Shown here in pieces: positions 16,859 to 25,042 of a stretch of DNA of 64,000 bases (position 1 is its first letter; each line of letters begins with the position of its first letter). The DNA comes from Alphaproteobacteria bacterium (GTDB taxonomy: Bacteria > Pseudomonadota > Alphaproteobacteria > GCA-2731375): the NCBI GenBank assembly GCA_021776235.1, contig JAJFGG010000098.1:49854-113853 (forward strand), written 5' to 3'. A program made the translations under genes and the position numbers. Below the pieces are notes generated by a model. It had not been told where the DNA came from, made no database searches, and was given only the letters and a program-made list of their open reading frames with translations.

Positions 16859-17851
16859 CTAGCCAAGCTTGTCCTGAATGAGCGCTTTCAGGTCCGCTTC
16901 CGTCCGGGCGCCCATGTGAGAGATGACCTCAGCCGCACCAATCCCCGCCATGCGTCCGCATTCGGGCAGGCTGCGTCCCTGAGACATTCCAGTCAAAAAA
17001 CCGGCGGCATAAATATCACCGGCCCCTGTGGTGTCAATCACCTTGTCCACCGGCTCGGCATCGATGACATGAAACTCTTCATCGGTAACGATCACGGCGC
17101 CTTTTTCTGAACGGGTCAGGGCGGCGATCTCGCAATGACCGCGGACGGATTGCATGGCGGCATCAAAGCTGTCGACCTGATAAAGCGAGGTGATTTCCTG
17201 CTCGTTGGCGAACAGAATATCAACATGATGCTGCACCAGATCCAGAAACTCTTCGCGGTGGCGGTCAACGCAAAAGCTATCGGACAGGCTCAGGGCAACT
17301 TTACGGCCTGCCGCCCTGGCGGCGCCCATGGCCTTAATGAAGGCTTCCTTGGCGCCCGGGGGATCCCACAAATAACCCTCCAGATAGGTGATTGCAGAGG
17401 CGGCGATCAGGTCTTCGTCAACGTCTTGCGGTCCCAGTTCGACGCAGGCGCCCAGGAAAGTATTCATGGTGCGTTTGGCATCCGGCGTTACGACGATCAG
17501 GCAGCGTGCGGTCGGAGCGCCTCCCGTCGCGGGCGCCGAATGGAAATCGACCCCGACGGCGCGGATATCATGGGCGAATATGTTGCCCAACTGATCATCG
17601 TGCACCTTGCCGACAAAACAGGCGCGGCAGCCCAGGGCGGCAACCCCGGCCACCGTGTTCGCGGCCGAGCCACCGGAACTTTCCGTGCCGGTGCCCATCG
17701 CGGCGTAAAGTTGTTCGGCGCGGTCAGCGTCGACCAACGTCATGGCCCCCTTGACCAGTCCGTGTTCGACCAGAAAGGCGTCTTCAGCCGGCACCAGGAC
17801 GTCGACAATCGCATTGCCGATGCCAAGCACGTCGTATCGAATATCCACCAT
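16859..17851 (-). CDS. PfkB-family carbohydrate/adenosine kinase
   Basis: A 330-residue ribokinase-fold kinase, adenosine kinase-like in its motifs. The start LGIGNAIVDVLVPAEDAFL is typical of the bacterial adenosine kinase group, the di-glycine substrate region is SSGGSAANTVAGVAALG, and the anion hole/catalytic base motif is DTTGAGDIYAAGFLTG. The ATG at 17851 is chosen; the longer frame to 17929 adds an unrelated leader. It phosphorylates a sugar or nucleoside with ATP in the cytoplasm. It overlaps no neighbour and lies upstream of the gamma-glutamyltransferase gene on the same strand. Confidence 0.88.
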   Translation of the reverse strand: MVDIRYDVLGIGNAIVDVLVPAEDAFLVEHGLVKGAMTLVDADRAEQLYAAMGTGTESSGGSAANTVAGVAALGCRACFVGKVHDDQLGNIFAHDIRAVGVDFHSAPATGGAPTARCLIVVTPDAKRTMNTFLGACVELGPQDVDEDLIAASAITYLEGYLWDPPGAKEAFIKAMGAARAAGRKVALSLSDSFCVDRHREEFLDLVQHHVDILFANEQEITSLYQVDSFDAAMQSVRGHCEIAALTRSEKGAVIVTDEEFHVIDAEPVDKVIDTTGAGDIYAAGFLTGMSQGRSLPECGRMAGIGAAEVISHMGARTEADLKALIQDKLG

Positions 17852-17955
17852 TTCAGTTTCTCGCCATTGCGATGATAAGCTGAGGCAGTATAGAAGGCGC
17901 TTCGCAGGGCGCAAGCCGTGCCCGTGCAAATGAACAAGATTAAAGGGGAGAGCGA

Positions 17956-19395
17956 ATGACCGAGTTGTGGCGTAAAACCGCGCGCGAAATGGTTAACCTG
18001 CTGGCCAGGGGCGAGGTGCGGCCAGCCGAGGCGGTGGATGCGGCGGCCCAACGCATCGAAGCAACGAACGGCGCGGTCAATGCCATGGTTACCCTGTGCG
18101 TCGAGCGGGCAATAGATGCCGCCGCCCAAATGGAGGATCTGGGTCATCCAGAGCAACCGGGCCCAGGCTATCTCTATGGTCTTCCCATATCGGTCAAGGA
18201 TTTGAACCATGTCGCCGGCGTGCGTTGTACGGAAGGCTCGCCGATCTACGCGGACCGCATTTCCTCCGAATCCGATTTGCTGGTGCAGACCCTGGAAGCC
18301 AATGGCGCCATCGTTATTGGCAAATCCAATACCCCGGAATTTGGCGCCGGCGCAAATACCTTCAACGAAGTTTTCGGCTCCACCCGCAATCCCTGGGATA
18401 CCCGGATGAACTGCGGCGGCTCGTCGGGCGGGGCAGCTGTCAATCTGGCGACCGGACAGACCTGGCTGGCTACGGGTAGTGACCTGGGCGGATCGTTGCG
18501 TATCCCTGGTGCTTTTTGTTCCATTGTCGGTTTTCGCCCCAGTCCGGGCCGTTGCCCCCGAGGCATCTCCACCTCCATGGCATTGTTCGACGATATGGGA
18601 GTAGTTGGCCCCATGGCGCGCAATGTGGGCGATGTGGCCCTGATGCTGGACGCCATGGTGGGGCAGTACGCCCGCGACCCGATCTCGTTGGCAGTACCGA
18701 ACGAAGCCTTTCAGGTCGCCGCAGCCGCAGCGCGGGCGCCTCAGCGGGTTGGTTGGAGCGCCACTTTGGGCATCGCGCCAGTGGAACCGGAAGTGGCCGA
18801 AATCTGCGCCGCCGCGGCGCAATCGTTTACCGCCCTTGGCGCGGCGGTGGAAGAAGCCTGTCCGGATTTCAGCGGCGCACGCGAGATGTTCCAAACTCTG
18901 CGTGGGGTCAGTTTTGTTGCCGCGCACCGCACTCATATGGCGGAACACCGGGATTTGTTGAAGCCGGAAGTAATCTGGAACTATGAACATGGCGCCGCCC
19001 TGTCGGCCTTTGATGTGGCCGAGGCGAAACGGACCCGCGGACGCATCTACGCCAACATGTGCAGCTTTTTCGAATCCTACGATCTGTTGGTAACCCCAAC
19101 CGTAATGACGCCGCCGTTCCCAGCCGAAACCCGTTATCTGGACGAAGTCGCCGGAGTGAAATTCGACAATTATGTGGATTGGTTGATGCATACCTTTGTC
19201 ATCACGCCGACTGGGTGCCCCGCGGTATCCCTGCCGTGCGGCTTTACCAGGGACGGCCTGCCGGTCGGTCTGCAACTGGTCGCGCCGCCCAGGGGAGAAG
19301 CTGCCCTGCTTTCGGCGGCCGCGGCGTTCGAAGCGAATTGCAGCCTGGAATGGCAAACACCGATCGACCCGCGGGTTAATACCAACCCGCGTTGA
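17956..19395 (+). CDS. Amidase (amidase-signature family)
   Basis: A 479-residue amidase. The Ser-cisSer-Lys triad is visible with standard spacing: Lys81 in GLPISVKDLNHV, Ser156 in GGSSGGAA and the nucleophile Ser180 in GSDLGGSLRIPG. These distances equal those of FAAH (142/217/241). It hydrolyses an amide to acid and ammonia or amine in the cytoplasm. GGGGAGA at 17945-17951 gives a strong ribosome binding site. It is divergent from the PfkB kinase/GGT pair, and amidase plus GGT-like hydrolase suggest amide nitrogen scavenging. The substrate is not determined. Confidence 0.92.
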   Translation: MTELWRKTAREMVNLLARGEVRPAEAVDAAAQRIEATNGAVNAMVTLCVERAIDAAAQMEDLGHPEQPGPGYLYGLPISVKDLNHVAGVRCTEGSPIYADRISSESDLLVQTLEANGAIVIGKSNTPEFGAGANTFNEVFGSTRNPWDTRMNCGGSSGGAAVNLATGQTWLATGSDLGGSLRIPGAFCSIVGFRPSPGRCPRGISTSMALFDDMGVVGPMARNVGDVALMLDAMVGQYARDPISLAVPNEAFQVAAAAARAPQRVGWSATLGIAPVEPEVAEICAAAAQSFTALGAAVEEACPDFSGAREMFQTLRGVSFVAAHRTHMAEHRDLLKPEVIWNYEHGAALSAFDVAEAKRTRGRIYANMCSFFESYDLLVTPTVMTPPFPAETRYLDEVAGVKFDNYVDWLMHTFVITPTGCPAVSLPCGFTRDGLPVGLQLVAPPRGEAALLSAAAAFEANCSLEWQTPIDPRVNTNPR

Positions 19396-19650
19396 AAAAA
19401 GAAGGGTCGCCGGTCGGCCGGCAATTTATCCACCGCCCTTCAATTTGCGGCGGGAATGCTTACATTTCTGGGCAACGGCCGTACTTGGTCGAAATTTCCA
19501 CCCGTGTGGTTCATGTCCTGGCATTCGGCACAATATAGGCGTCTGTCTTCAGGTTCCAAACCACACTGAATTCATTTAGTTAGTGGCCTGTTGAGCCCGA
19601 GTTTCAATTTATGAAACGCATCGGCGGGGCACTGAGACAAAGGTCAAAAT

Positions 19651-20355
19651 ATGCTGCTGCGCGCCATTTCTCTTACCCTTGGACAAGTCGCCGACCCGGT
19701 CTTTCGCGCCGTGGTCATCAAAAGCGTTCTGTTCACCGTTGTTTTATTCGCCGGTTTAACCGTGTTATTTTATTGGGCGGTTCCCGAGGTGAAGGTTTTT
19801 GAATCAGCTTGGCTGCAATGGCTGAACAGCGTCATTGAGGTAGGCGGTGGCTTGGCATTTTTCGCACTTCTGGTACTGACATTCTCGACCACGGCGACTT
19901 TGATCGGCGGCATATTTCTTGATGATATCGCCGAGGCCGTGGAAAGACGCCATTATGCGGCCGATACACCGGGCCGTTCGGCGGATTTTTCCAAGACATT
20001 CGCCGTTTCCATGCGATTTATTGGCATAACCATTATGCTGAATGTGCTGGCGCTGCCCCTTTATGTGATCGCACTGTTGTTTCCTCCACTTTTTGCCTTT
20101 ATTTTCTATGGCTTAAACGGTTATCTTCTGGGTCGAGAGTATTTTGAGCTTGTAAGCTTAAGACATCAGGATGAAAAAACGGCTCGACGGTTACGCAAGG
20201 CGAACCGAACCAAGGTTATTTTGGCTGGTATTATCATCGCGTTTTTTATTACGGTACCGATCGTTAACCTTGTTGTGCCTATTCTGGCGACTGCCTTCAT
20301 GCTGCATATCTTCAAGTCAATGCAGACAGAGCCGACAAGCGAACTTGTACCCTGA
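19651..20355 (+). CDS. EI24 domain-containing (CysZ-like) membrane protein
   Basis: A 234-residue inner-membrane protein of the EI24/CysZ family with about five hydrophobic segments. It carries the conserved cytoplasmic motif GYLLGREYFELVSLRH near residue 155, preceded by FIFYGLN, and a basic stretch before the last helices. CysZ members move sulfate, but alphaproteobacterial EI24 proteins next to housekeeping genes have no settled role. It is followed after 58 bp by the bactofilin gene and may share a transcript. The 255 bp before it (19396-19650) contain no gene I can support. Confidence 0.88.
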   Translation: MLLRAISLTLGQVADPVFRAVVIKSVLFTVVLFAGLTVLFYWAVPEVKVFESAWLQWLNSVIEVGGGLAFFALLVLTFSTTATLIGGIFLDDIAEAVERRHYAADTPGRSADFSKTFAVSMRFIGITIMLNVLALPLYVIALLFPPLFAFIFYGLNGYLLGREYFELVSLRHQDEKTARRLRKANRTKVILAGIIIAFFITVPIVNLVVPILATAFMLHIFKSMQTEPTSELVP

Positions 20356-20413
20356 GCGTTCAGTAAGGCAGAACGCCCTCGGGATTTGAAACGTTAGGAA
20401 CAGGAACGAAACC

Positions 20414-20908
20414 ATGGCCAACGAAGACGGAAATGCGCCTACGACGTCGGCCTTCCGGCCGGAAATTACCCGTCGTCTGCCGGACTTGCCAGGCAGCCCC
20501 TTGCGTGGCGCCCAAGCTGCCGATGACGTCGACAACGGCAAAAAATTGGTCGTTGGTCAGGATATCGTGCTGAATGGACAAATTACCGCCTGTGATCAGT
20601 TGGTGGTGCAAGGCCGGGTTGAAGCCGCCCTCGAGAATTCACAATCCATCGAAATATCCGAAACCGGCTATTTCAAAGGCTCGGCGGTGATTGAAGAGGC
20701 CACGATCAGCGGCCATTTCGAGGGCAACCTGACCGTACGCGGCGAGTTGACCGTCAAGTCCAGGGGCCGGATCGAGGGGGATGTCCGCTACGGCAAGCTA
20801 TGTGTTGAATCCGGTGGACAGATTATTGGTACGGTCGAAGCGCTGCCCGCCGGTGGTCCGGGCACTGCCGTCCCGGCGCCTGCGCAAACGGGCGGAGACG
20901 ATAATTGA
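20414..20908 (+). CDS. Bactofilin (polymer-forming cytoskeletal protein)
   Basis: A 164-residue bactofilin. A Pro-rich N-terminal tail (about 40 residues) precedes a beta-helical core with regular short repeats, seen in GKKLVVGQDIVLNGQI, VQGRVEAALENSQ and GYFKGSAVIEEATISG, ending GGQIIGTVEAL. Bactofilins polymerise without nucleotide and position cell-wall or morphogenetic enzymes at the membrane. A clear site (AACAGGAACGAAACC) precedes the ATG. The stop overlaps the start of the lipoprotein gene (TTGA), so the two are translationally coupled, which suggests a functional link at the envelope. Confidence 0.93.
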   Translation: MANEDGNAPTTSAFRPEITRRLPDLPGSPLRGAQAADDVDNGKKLVVGQDIVLNGQITACDQLVVQGRVEAALENSQSIEISETGYFKGSAVIEEATISGHFEGNLTVRGELTVKSRGRIEGDVRYGKLCVESGGQIIGTVEALPAGGPGTAVPAPAQTGGDDN

Positions 20909-21492
20909 CGATCCGGCAATTGATCGCCGGCAGGTCGCTGGCCCGGCTTTACAGCCTGTTGGCGGCATTCGCGCTGGCGGCTTGTGTTGCCGGTCAGGCT
21001 GGAGAGCATGGGCTGGATCAATCTGGCTTGCCGGCCATTCCAAGCGAGCCGGCCAAGCCGTCCGTTGCCAGCAAGCCGACAGTCGCCACCGATAAGCCTG
21101 CCACGATTTCCCCTGTACCGCGACAAAAACGGCCCGCGCCATTGTCGGAACCGGCTAGTAAACCGGCCGCCAAACCGGCGCCACGCCCAATCCCTGATTT
21201 GCAGCAATTGGTCGGCATGAATCGGGGTGGCTTAAGCGGGCTGCTGGGCAAACCCACGCTTTGGCGCAGCGACCCACCGGCGGAAGTCTGGCAATACAGC
21301 GCGGCACAATGTGTCCTGCATATTTTTCTCTACGACGATGCCGCCGAGGGCCGCTTTCTGGTCTCACATGTGGACGTCGTTCGCCGCCAGCAACGGGGCA
21401 TCCGTACTACGGGGTCTTCCGCCAGATCCATGCAACAGGAATGTTTCGGCCGCGTGCTGCACCGTGTCACGGCGCAAAATCAGGCCGGTTAG
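20905..21492 (+). CDS. Putative lipoprotein of a conserved alphaproteobacterial family
   Basis: A 195-residue predicted lipoprotein starting at a TTG that overlaps the bactofilin stop (TTGA). A signal peptide ends in the lipobox LAAC with Cys27. A Pro/Lys/Ala-rich linker of about 70 residues spans the periplasm, and the C-terminal domain begins IPDLQQLVGMNRGGLSGLLG and includes WQYSAAQCVLHIFLY. This domain is common in Rhodospirillales as an uncharacterised envelope protein. Coupling with bactofilin suggests a role in envelope organisation. An unusual TTG start and the overlap imply that its translation depends on that of bactofilin. Confidence 0.82.
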   Translation: MTIRQLIAGRSLARLYSLLAAFALAACVAGQAGEHGLDQSGLPAIPSEPAKPSVASKPTVATDKPATISPVPRQKRPAPLSEPASKPAAKPAPRPIPDLQQLVGMNRGGLSGLLGKPTLWRSDPPAEVWQYSAAQCVLHIFLYDDAAEGRFLVSHVDVVRRQQRGIRTTGSSARSMQQECFGRVLHRVTAQNQAG

Positions 21493-21523
21493 ACCAGTTT
21501 CGATATTCATCGAATCCGGTCTA
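21490..21523 (+). terminator. Hairpin overlapping the lipoprotein stop codon
   Basis: TAGACCAGTTTCGAT at 21490-21504 pairs with 21509-21523 around the loop ATTC, 13 of 15 positions matching. The first three bases are the stop codon. No U tract follows. A near copy of the right arm, TCGAATTCGGTCTA, recurs at 21635-21648, so this may instead be part of a small repeat. Confidence 0.4.
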
Positions 21524-21653
21524 GCTCTTGTCGCTCACGCTTGTGCGCCAACGCACACCGCTCCCCCGGAGCTTCAGGGGCGGCGGCGCATTCGCGCCGG
21601 ACCGCAGTCGCGGACTTGATTGCGTAATTCGTTCTCGAATTCGGTCTAAAGAA

Positions 21654-21679
21654 TTTCCCGACTATTGTGGGTCATTTGA
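21654..21679. repeat. Short interspersed repeat, copy 1 (core only)
   Basis: The core CTATTGTGGGTCATTTGA with upstream TTTCCCGA matches copies at 24942-24993 and 63830-63881. Only the left part of the repeat is present here, between two converging genes. Confidence 0.55.
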
Positions 21680-21708
21680 CCGTCAATGCGCCATGGCGCG
21701 CGGCGCGG

Positions 21709-21927
21709 TCAATCATCCAGGCTGCGGGCTTCGTCAACAAGCATAATGGGAATGCCTTCGCGAATGGGGTAGGCCAGGCGCGCCTGCTCGCTGATCAGCT
21801 CCTGGGCCTCGCGGTCATAGCGCAAAGGTCCCTTGGTCAGGGGACAGACGAGGATTTCCAACAATTTCGGATCAACGCTATCGGTTGCTGTTCCGTCACG
21901 GCCACTTTCGGGATTTTCATCGCTCAT
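21709..21927 (-). CDS. Trm112 family protein
   Basis: A 72-residue Trm112-like protein containing [20 protein letters not shown] and [16 protein letters not shown]. The first Cys of the zinc site is kept but the C-P-x-C-K pattern is degenerate (VCPLTKG), as in many bacterial members. In eukaryotes Trm112 activates methyltransferases; bacterial homologues are small partner proteins of unclear target. It sits in a same-strand block with the LON-domain protein and CnoX, an arrangement that I recall as conserved in alphaproteobacteria. Confidence 0.9.
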   Translation of the reverse strand: MSDENPESGRDGTATDSVDPKLLEILVCPLTKGPLRYDREAQELISEQARLAYPIREGIPIMLVDEARSLDD

Positions 21928-21963
21928 GGCGCCATCGTTCTCCCATGATCTGTGCTCTTAAGG

Positions 21964-22662
21964 TCAATGTATTTGATGATCATCGTCATCCTGGTCGTCT
22001 GCGCCGCCGCCACTGGCGCGGTGTAACAGAGCCATTTCGACCAAAGCGGTCATGATCCGGCTGCGTTCGAACAGGTCGCTCGCCTCCAGCAGCGCCTGCT
22101 TTTCAGCTGGACCAAACGGGCAAATCATTGCCAGGGAGGTAATCAGCGAGCCGGTTTCGGCATTCGCAATGGTTTCCCATTCCGCCGGGATCTGGGCCAG
22201 CTCCAGATAGGCGCGCAGGGCGGTCAGCAGCCGGTTCCGGTCAACCCCGGGACCTTCGTCCTCAGCCCAGCGGTCGGCGGCAAAGCGATCCCAATCCGCG
22301 ACAACCTGGCGATAGCGGGTGGTCACCGTCAGTTCCTCGATGATGGAAAAACGCGACAGCCCGGTCAGGGTAATATGAAAGCGGTTGTCCGGGGTCTCCT
22401 CAAACGAGGTAATGCGCCCGGCGCCGCCAATATCATAAACCGCGGGCCGGGCACTGCCTTCGGCTTTCTGCGACGGCTGGATCATACCGATGATCCGGTC
22501 TCCCGCCATGGCATCACGGACCATATCCAGATAACGCGGTTCAAAGATATTCAAGGGCAGTTTTGCTTGGGGCAGCAACAGCACACCGCTCAAGGGAAAA
22601 ATCGGAATCCGTACCGGTAGCGCATCAGCTACATTCCGATCATCGTCACTGTCCTCAATCAC
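21964..22662 (-). CDS. LON peptidase substrate-binding domain protein
   Basis: A 232-residue protein with the N-terminal domain of Lon protease but without the AAA or peptidase domains. The family start is LPVRIPIFPLSGVLLLPQAK, followed by LNIFEPRYLDMVRDAM and IGMIQP, then GGAGRITSFEETPDNRFHI. Such stand-alone domains are thought to bind unfolded proteins or act with chaperones. It lies 21 bp downstream of the CnoX-type thioredoxin gene, on the same strand, and 36 bp upstream of Trm112, consistent with one operon for protein quality control. Confidence 0.92.
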   Translation of the reverse strand: MIEDSDDDRNVADALPVRIPIFPLSGVLLLPQAKLPLNIFEPRYLDMVRDAMAGDRIIGMIQPSQKAEGSARPAVYDIGGAGRITSFEETPDNRFHITLTGLSRFSIIEELTVTTRYRQVVADWDRFAADRWAEDEGPGVDRNRLLTALRAYLELAQIPAEWETIANAETGSLITSLAMICPFGPAEKQALLEASDLFERSRIMTALVEMALLHRASGGGADDQDDDDHQIH

Positions 22663-22683
22663 CAGCCTATCCGCCCAATCTAA

Positions 22684-23586
22684 TCAGGAAAACAGCATCG
22701 AACTCAGCCGCCGCCGGGCCGAGACAGTTACTTCGTCCGCCTGGCCAAAGGCCTCGAACAGGGTCAATAGTTGCTTGCGCGCGGCTTCCTCATTCCAGTT
22801 GCGGTCGCGGCGAATAGATTCGAGCAACTCGTCCACCGCTTCCTCGCGCTGACCTGCCGCCAACAGCGCCTTGGATAACTCCATCCGCGCTTCATGATCG
22901 TTGCCATCCGCCTCCAACCGGGCGCGAAAGGCCGAGACATCACCCACCTCAACCGATTGCTCCGCCAGATCCAACGCCGCGCGGACCGACTGGATCGCCG
23001 GGTCGGTGGCCAGCTTGCCTTCAAGGCCATCCAGCATCATCCGCGCTTCCTCGCGCTCGCCGCTGGCAATCAAACATTGGCAAAGTCCGGCGACGGCTCT
23101 GGCATTCTCCGCATCAGCACGCAGAATCTGACCGAAAATATCCGCCGCGGATTCAATATCACCGGCCGCCAAGGCCGTTTCGCCCTGTTCCACCGCCTTT
23201 TCGATAGGCGAGGGCCCCGCATCGCCAGTCAGGCGTTCGATAAAGGCCTTTATCTGGCTCTCCGGTTGCGCACCGACAAAACCGTCGACCGGTTGGCCGT
23301 TCTTGAAGGCAAATACCGCCGGGATCGATTGCACACGCAGTTGCTGCGCCAATTGCTGGTTCTCATCGACATTGATTTTGACCAGCTTGACCTGGCCGCC
23401 GGAGTTCCTGACCGCCTTTTCGATGGTTGGGCCCAGGGTCTTGCAAGGGCCGCACCAGGGCGCCCAGAAATCAACAATGACCGGGGTCGCGCGGCTCGCC
23501 TCTATCACATCCTGGGCGAAGCTGGCGGTATCGCCATCCTTCACCGCATCGGCGGGGGCGGTCATCTCTCCAATAATCGGTTCCAT
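22684..23586 (-). CDS. cnoX: Thioredoxin-TPR protein, CnoX (YbbN) type
   Basis: A 300-residue cytoplasmic protein with an N-terminal thioredoxin domain, active-site Cys45-Gly-Pro-Cys48 in DFWAPWCGPCKTLGP, and a C-terminal tetratricopeptide region of about 180 residues rich in Ala, Glu and Leu (ETALAAGDIESAADIFGQIL). Unlike E. coli CnoX, which lacks the first Cys, this copy keeps both cysteines, as in Caulobacter CnoX, so it may act as a redox-active chaperone during oxidative stress. It is the first gene of a probable operon with the LON-domain and Trm112 genes. Confidence 0.92.
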   Translation of the reverse strand: MEPIIGEMTAPADAVKDGDTASFAQDVIEASRATPVIVDFWAPWCGPCKTLGPTIEKAVRNSGGQVKLVKINVDENQQLAQQLRVQSIPAVFAFKNGQPVDGFVGAQPESQIKAFIERLTGDAGPSPIEKAVEQGETALAAGDIESAADIFGQILRADAENARAVAGLCQCLIASGEREEARMMLDGLEGKLATDPAIQSVRAALDLAEQSVEVGDVSAFRARLEADGNDHEARMELSKALLAAGQREEAVDELLESIRRDRNWNEEAARKQLLTLFEAFGQADEVTVSARRRLSSMLFS

Positions 23587-23718
23587 GGGTCTTTCCTGTA
23601 TCTAATTTCGCGGCGCAAATGTTAATGGCCCGCGCGCCTGCGCATACAAAGGCAGACAGCACCCGGCGTCAAGCGCTTCGGCGCATTTGGGCGCCATCAT
23701 ATGGCCATTTGTGGCCTA

Positions 23719-23769
23719 GTGGTGCGAACCAAACAGAAGAGTCTCTCTGTTTGGTGTCTCGCGCACCAC
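23719..23769. repeat. Long imperfect hairpin between genes
   Basis: GTGGTGCG at 23719-23726 pairs with CGCACCAC at 23762-23769, and inside it ACCAAACAGA at 23728-23737 pairs with TCTGTTTGGT at 23746-23755. It lies downstream of the YbaK gene and upstream of cnoX, both on the minus strand, so it could end or attenuate transcription, although no U run follows. Confidence 0.6.
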
Positions 23770-23782
23770 AAATCTTAAGAGT

Positions 23783-24271
23783 CTATAGCCGCAGCATCAA
23801 AGGATCATGGCCGCAGGCGCGCACAAAGCGCAGCAGGTCCGTGCTGGAGATGGTGGTGGTCATGGTATTGACCAGGGGGTGAAAATTGACCTGCTCATGA
23901 TCCAGCATCGCTGTATCCAGAACCACCTTGACCCGGCACTCGGGGTCGTTGATCAGCGCGAACGGGGTGACCGAGCCGGGCAAGACACCCAGGAATTCCG
24001 CCAGCCGGTCGGCCGAACCAAAACTCAGCCGGGCGGCGCCGATCTGGCCGGGCAATTGCTTCATCTCTATCGGCTTGTCTTCCAGGGTGCAGACCAGCCA
24101 GGTCTGTTTTTTCTTGTCCCGCAGAAACAGGTTCTTGTTGTGCGCGCCCGCAATCTGCCCACGCACCGCCTGGCTTTCGCTAACCGTGTGCAGGGCCGGG
24201 TGATGGGTGGTTTCGTGGGCAATGGCTAGGTCGTCCAGGCATTGGAATAAATCTTCCGGACTGGCGGGCAT
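23783..24271 (-). CDS. Prolyl-tRNA editing (YbaK/ProXp-type) deacylase
   Basis: A 162-residue aminoacyl-tRNA editing domain protein. HHPALHTVSESQAVRGQI, the K-x-L-F-L-R-D-K-K motif (NLFLRDKKKQTWLV), LSFGSADRLAEFLGVLPGSVTPF and the C-terminal FHPLVNTMTTTISSTDLLRF match the ProX/ProXp-ala group, which deacylates mischarged Ala-tRNAPro. The ATG at 24271 is preferred because AAGGA lies seven bases before it; ATG 24286 is possible. It acts in trans on tRNA in the cytoplasm. A tRNA-Gly gene lies divergently upstream. Confidence 0.92.
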   Translation of the reverse strand: MPASPEDLFQCLDDLAIAHETTHHPALHTVSESQAVRGQIAGAHNKNLFLRDKKKQTWLVCTLEDKPIEMKQLPGQIGAARLSFGSADRLAEFLGVLPGSVTPFALINDPECRVKVVLDTAMLDHEQVNFHPLVNTMTTTISSTDLLRFVRACGHDPLMLRL

Positions 24272-24346
24272 GGCATTATCCTTCATGGGGAGACGTTGGC
24301 GGCACGGGCATGGCTTCAATGGAGGTGTAAAGAACAGCTTAGGCAC

Positions 24347-24376
24347 TTGCAAGATCGGTGAAATGGCGTATATATC
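24347..24376 (+). promoter_or_regulatory. Predicted promoter of tRNA-Gly
   Basis: TTGCAA at 24347-24352 and a TATATATC stretch from 24369 are separated by 16-18 bases depending on register. The expected start point, around 24381-24384, lies about 27 bases upstream of the mature tRNA. Confidence 0.45.
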
Positions 24377-24409
24377 TGGCCGCCCGGCAGATGCCGGGCC
24401 TATCCAGGC

Positions 24410-24484
24410 GCGGGCGTAGCTCAGGGGTAGAGCGCAACCTTGCCAAGGTTGAAGTCGTGAGTTCGAATCTCATCGCCCGCTCCA
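24410..24484 (+). tRNA. tRNA-Gly (anticodon GCC)
   Basis: Cloverleaf fits: acceptor GCGGGCG (24410-24416) pairs with CGCCCGC (24474-24480), D-arm GCTC/GAGC, anticodon stem ACCTT/AAGGT with loop centred on GCC, T-arm with GTTCGAATC, discriminator T and an encoded CCA at 24482-24484. It reads glycine codons GGC and GGU. I saw no attachment-site-like duplication of its 3' end within the window. Confidence 0.96.
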
Positions 24485-24528
24485 ATTTTCGTATAACATG
24501 AATGCCTTAGGCGATCCCGGCCAGGCTC

Positions 24529-24864
24529 TCAGCTGCTTTGGACGAAGGCGGCGCTTTGCCGCAGCAGGTTTTGCGTGAGGGTCCGGTCTTTCAGAGTAGC
24601 GCTGGCCAGAACAACGTAATTGCGTTTGACGTGGCCTTTCTCGAAATATTTCAATGGCCGGCCCGCGCCTTCCGCCATAAGCAACGCGCAGGTATCGTCG
24701 GCCAATTTCACGGCCACGCCAAATGTCCCGCAGGACATGAAAATCTGGCCATTGGCATAGGCGCCGACCGCGCCAAACACTGATTTGTATGAAATCTGGC
24801 AGGTGGCAGGCAGACAGGCGCTATCGATCAAGTGCTCCAACTGCTGGCGGTATTTGATCTGCAT
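24529..24864 (-). CDS. TfoX N-terminal domain protein
   Basis: A 111-residue protein matching the TfoX/Sxy N-terminal domain: YKSVFGAVGAYANGQIFMSC, VAVKLADDTCALLM, then GRPLKYFEKGHVKRNYVVL and a C-terminal helix. TfoX/Sxy is a competence regulator in gammaproteobacteria; short alphaproteobacterial copies without the C-terminal domain have no proven role. It is a single gene convergent with tRNA-Gly, and the start ATG has no strong ribosome binding site. Confidence 0.85.
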   Translation of the reverse strand: MQIKYRQQLEHLIDSACLPATCQISYKSVFGAVGAYANGQIFMSCGTFGVAVKLADDTCALLMAEGAGRPLKYFEKGHVKRNYVVLASATLKDRTLTQNLLRQSAAFVQSS

Positions 24865-24941
24865 CGAATAACCGCGACCTCATTTCCAAAATTCAGACAG
24901 TATCGATAGACCCTTTTACAATGATCCGCCGCATGGACATA

Positions 24942-24993
24942 GAGCACTTCCGGGCTATTCTGGGTCATTTGGTGGCGACCCTAAGCCATTGGG
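24942..24993. repeat. Short interspersed repeat, copy 2
   Basis: Matches 63830-63881 over about 51 positions with about nine differences, in the same orientation. It includes CCGGGCTATT, GGGTCATTTGG and CTAAGCCATTGGG. It lies in the untranslated region before the BenE gene. Confidence 0.7.
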
Positions 24994-25042
24994 ATGCCGC
25001 GCGACGTGCCGGTGCGTCGGTTGGCTCCGCCTGGAGGGTTTC

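Noticed and set aside
17740..19356. A 538-codon minus-strand frame opposite the amidase gene
   Set aside because: It overlaps the amidase, whose catalytic triad has exact spacing, and reads low-complexity His/Gly/Arg-rich sequence; an artefact of high GC codon use.
24410..24484. tRNA-Gly as an integration site
   Set aside because: No duplicated 3' tRNA end or integrase is found nearby.
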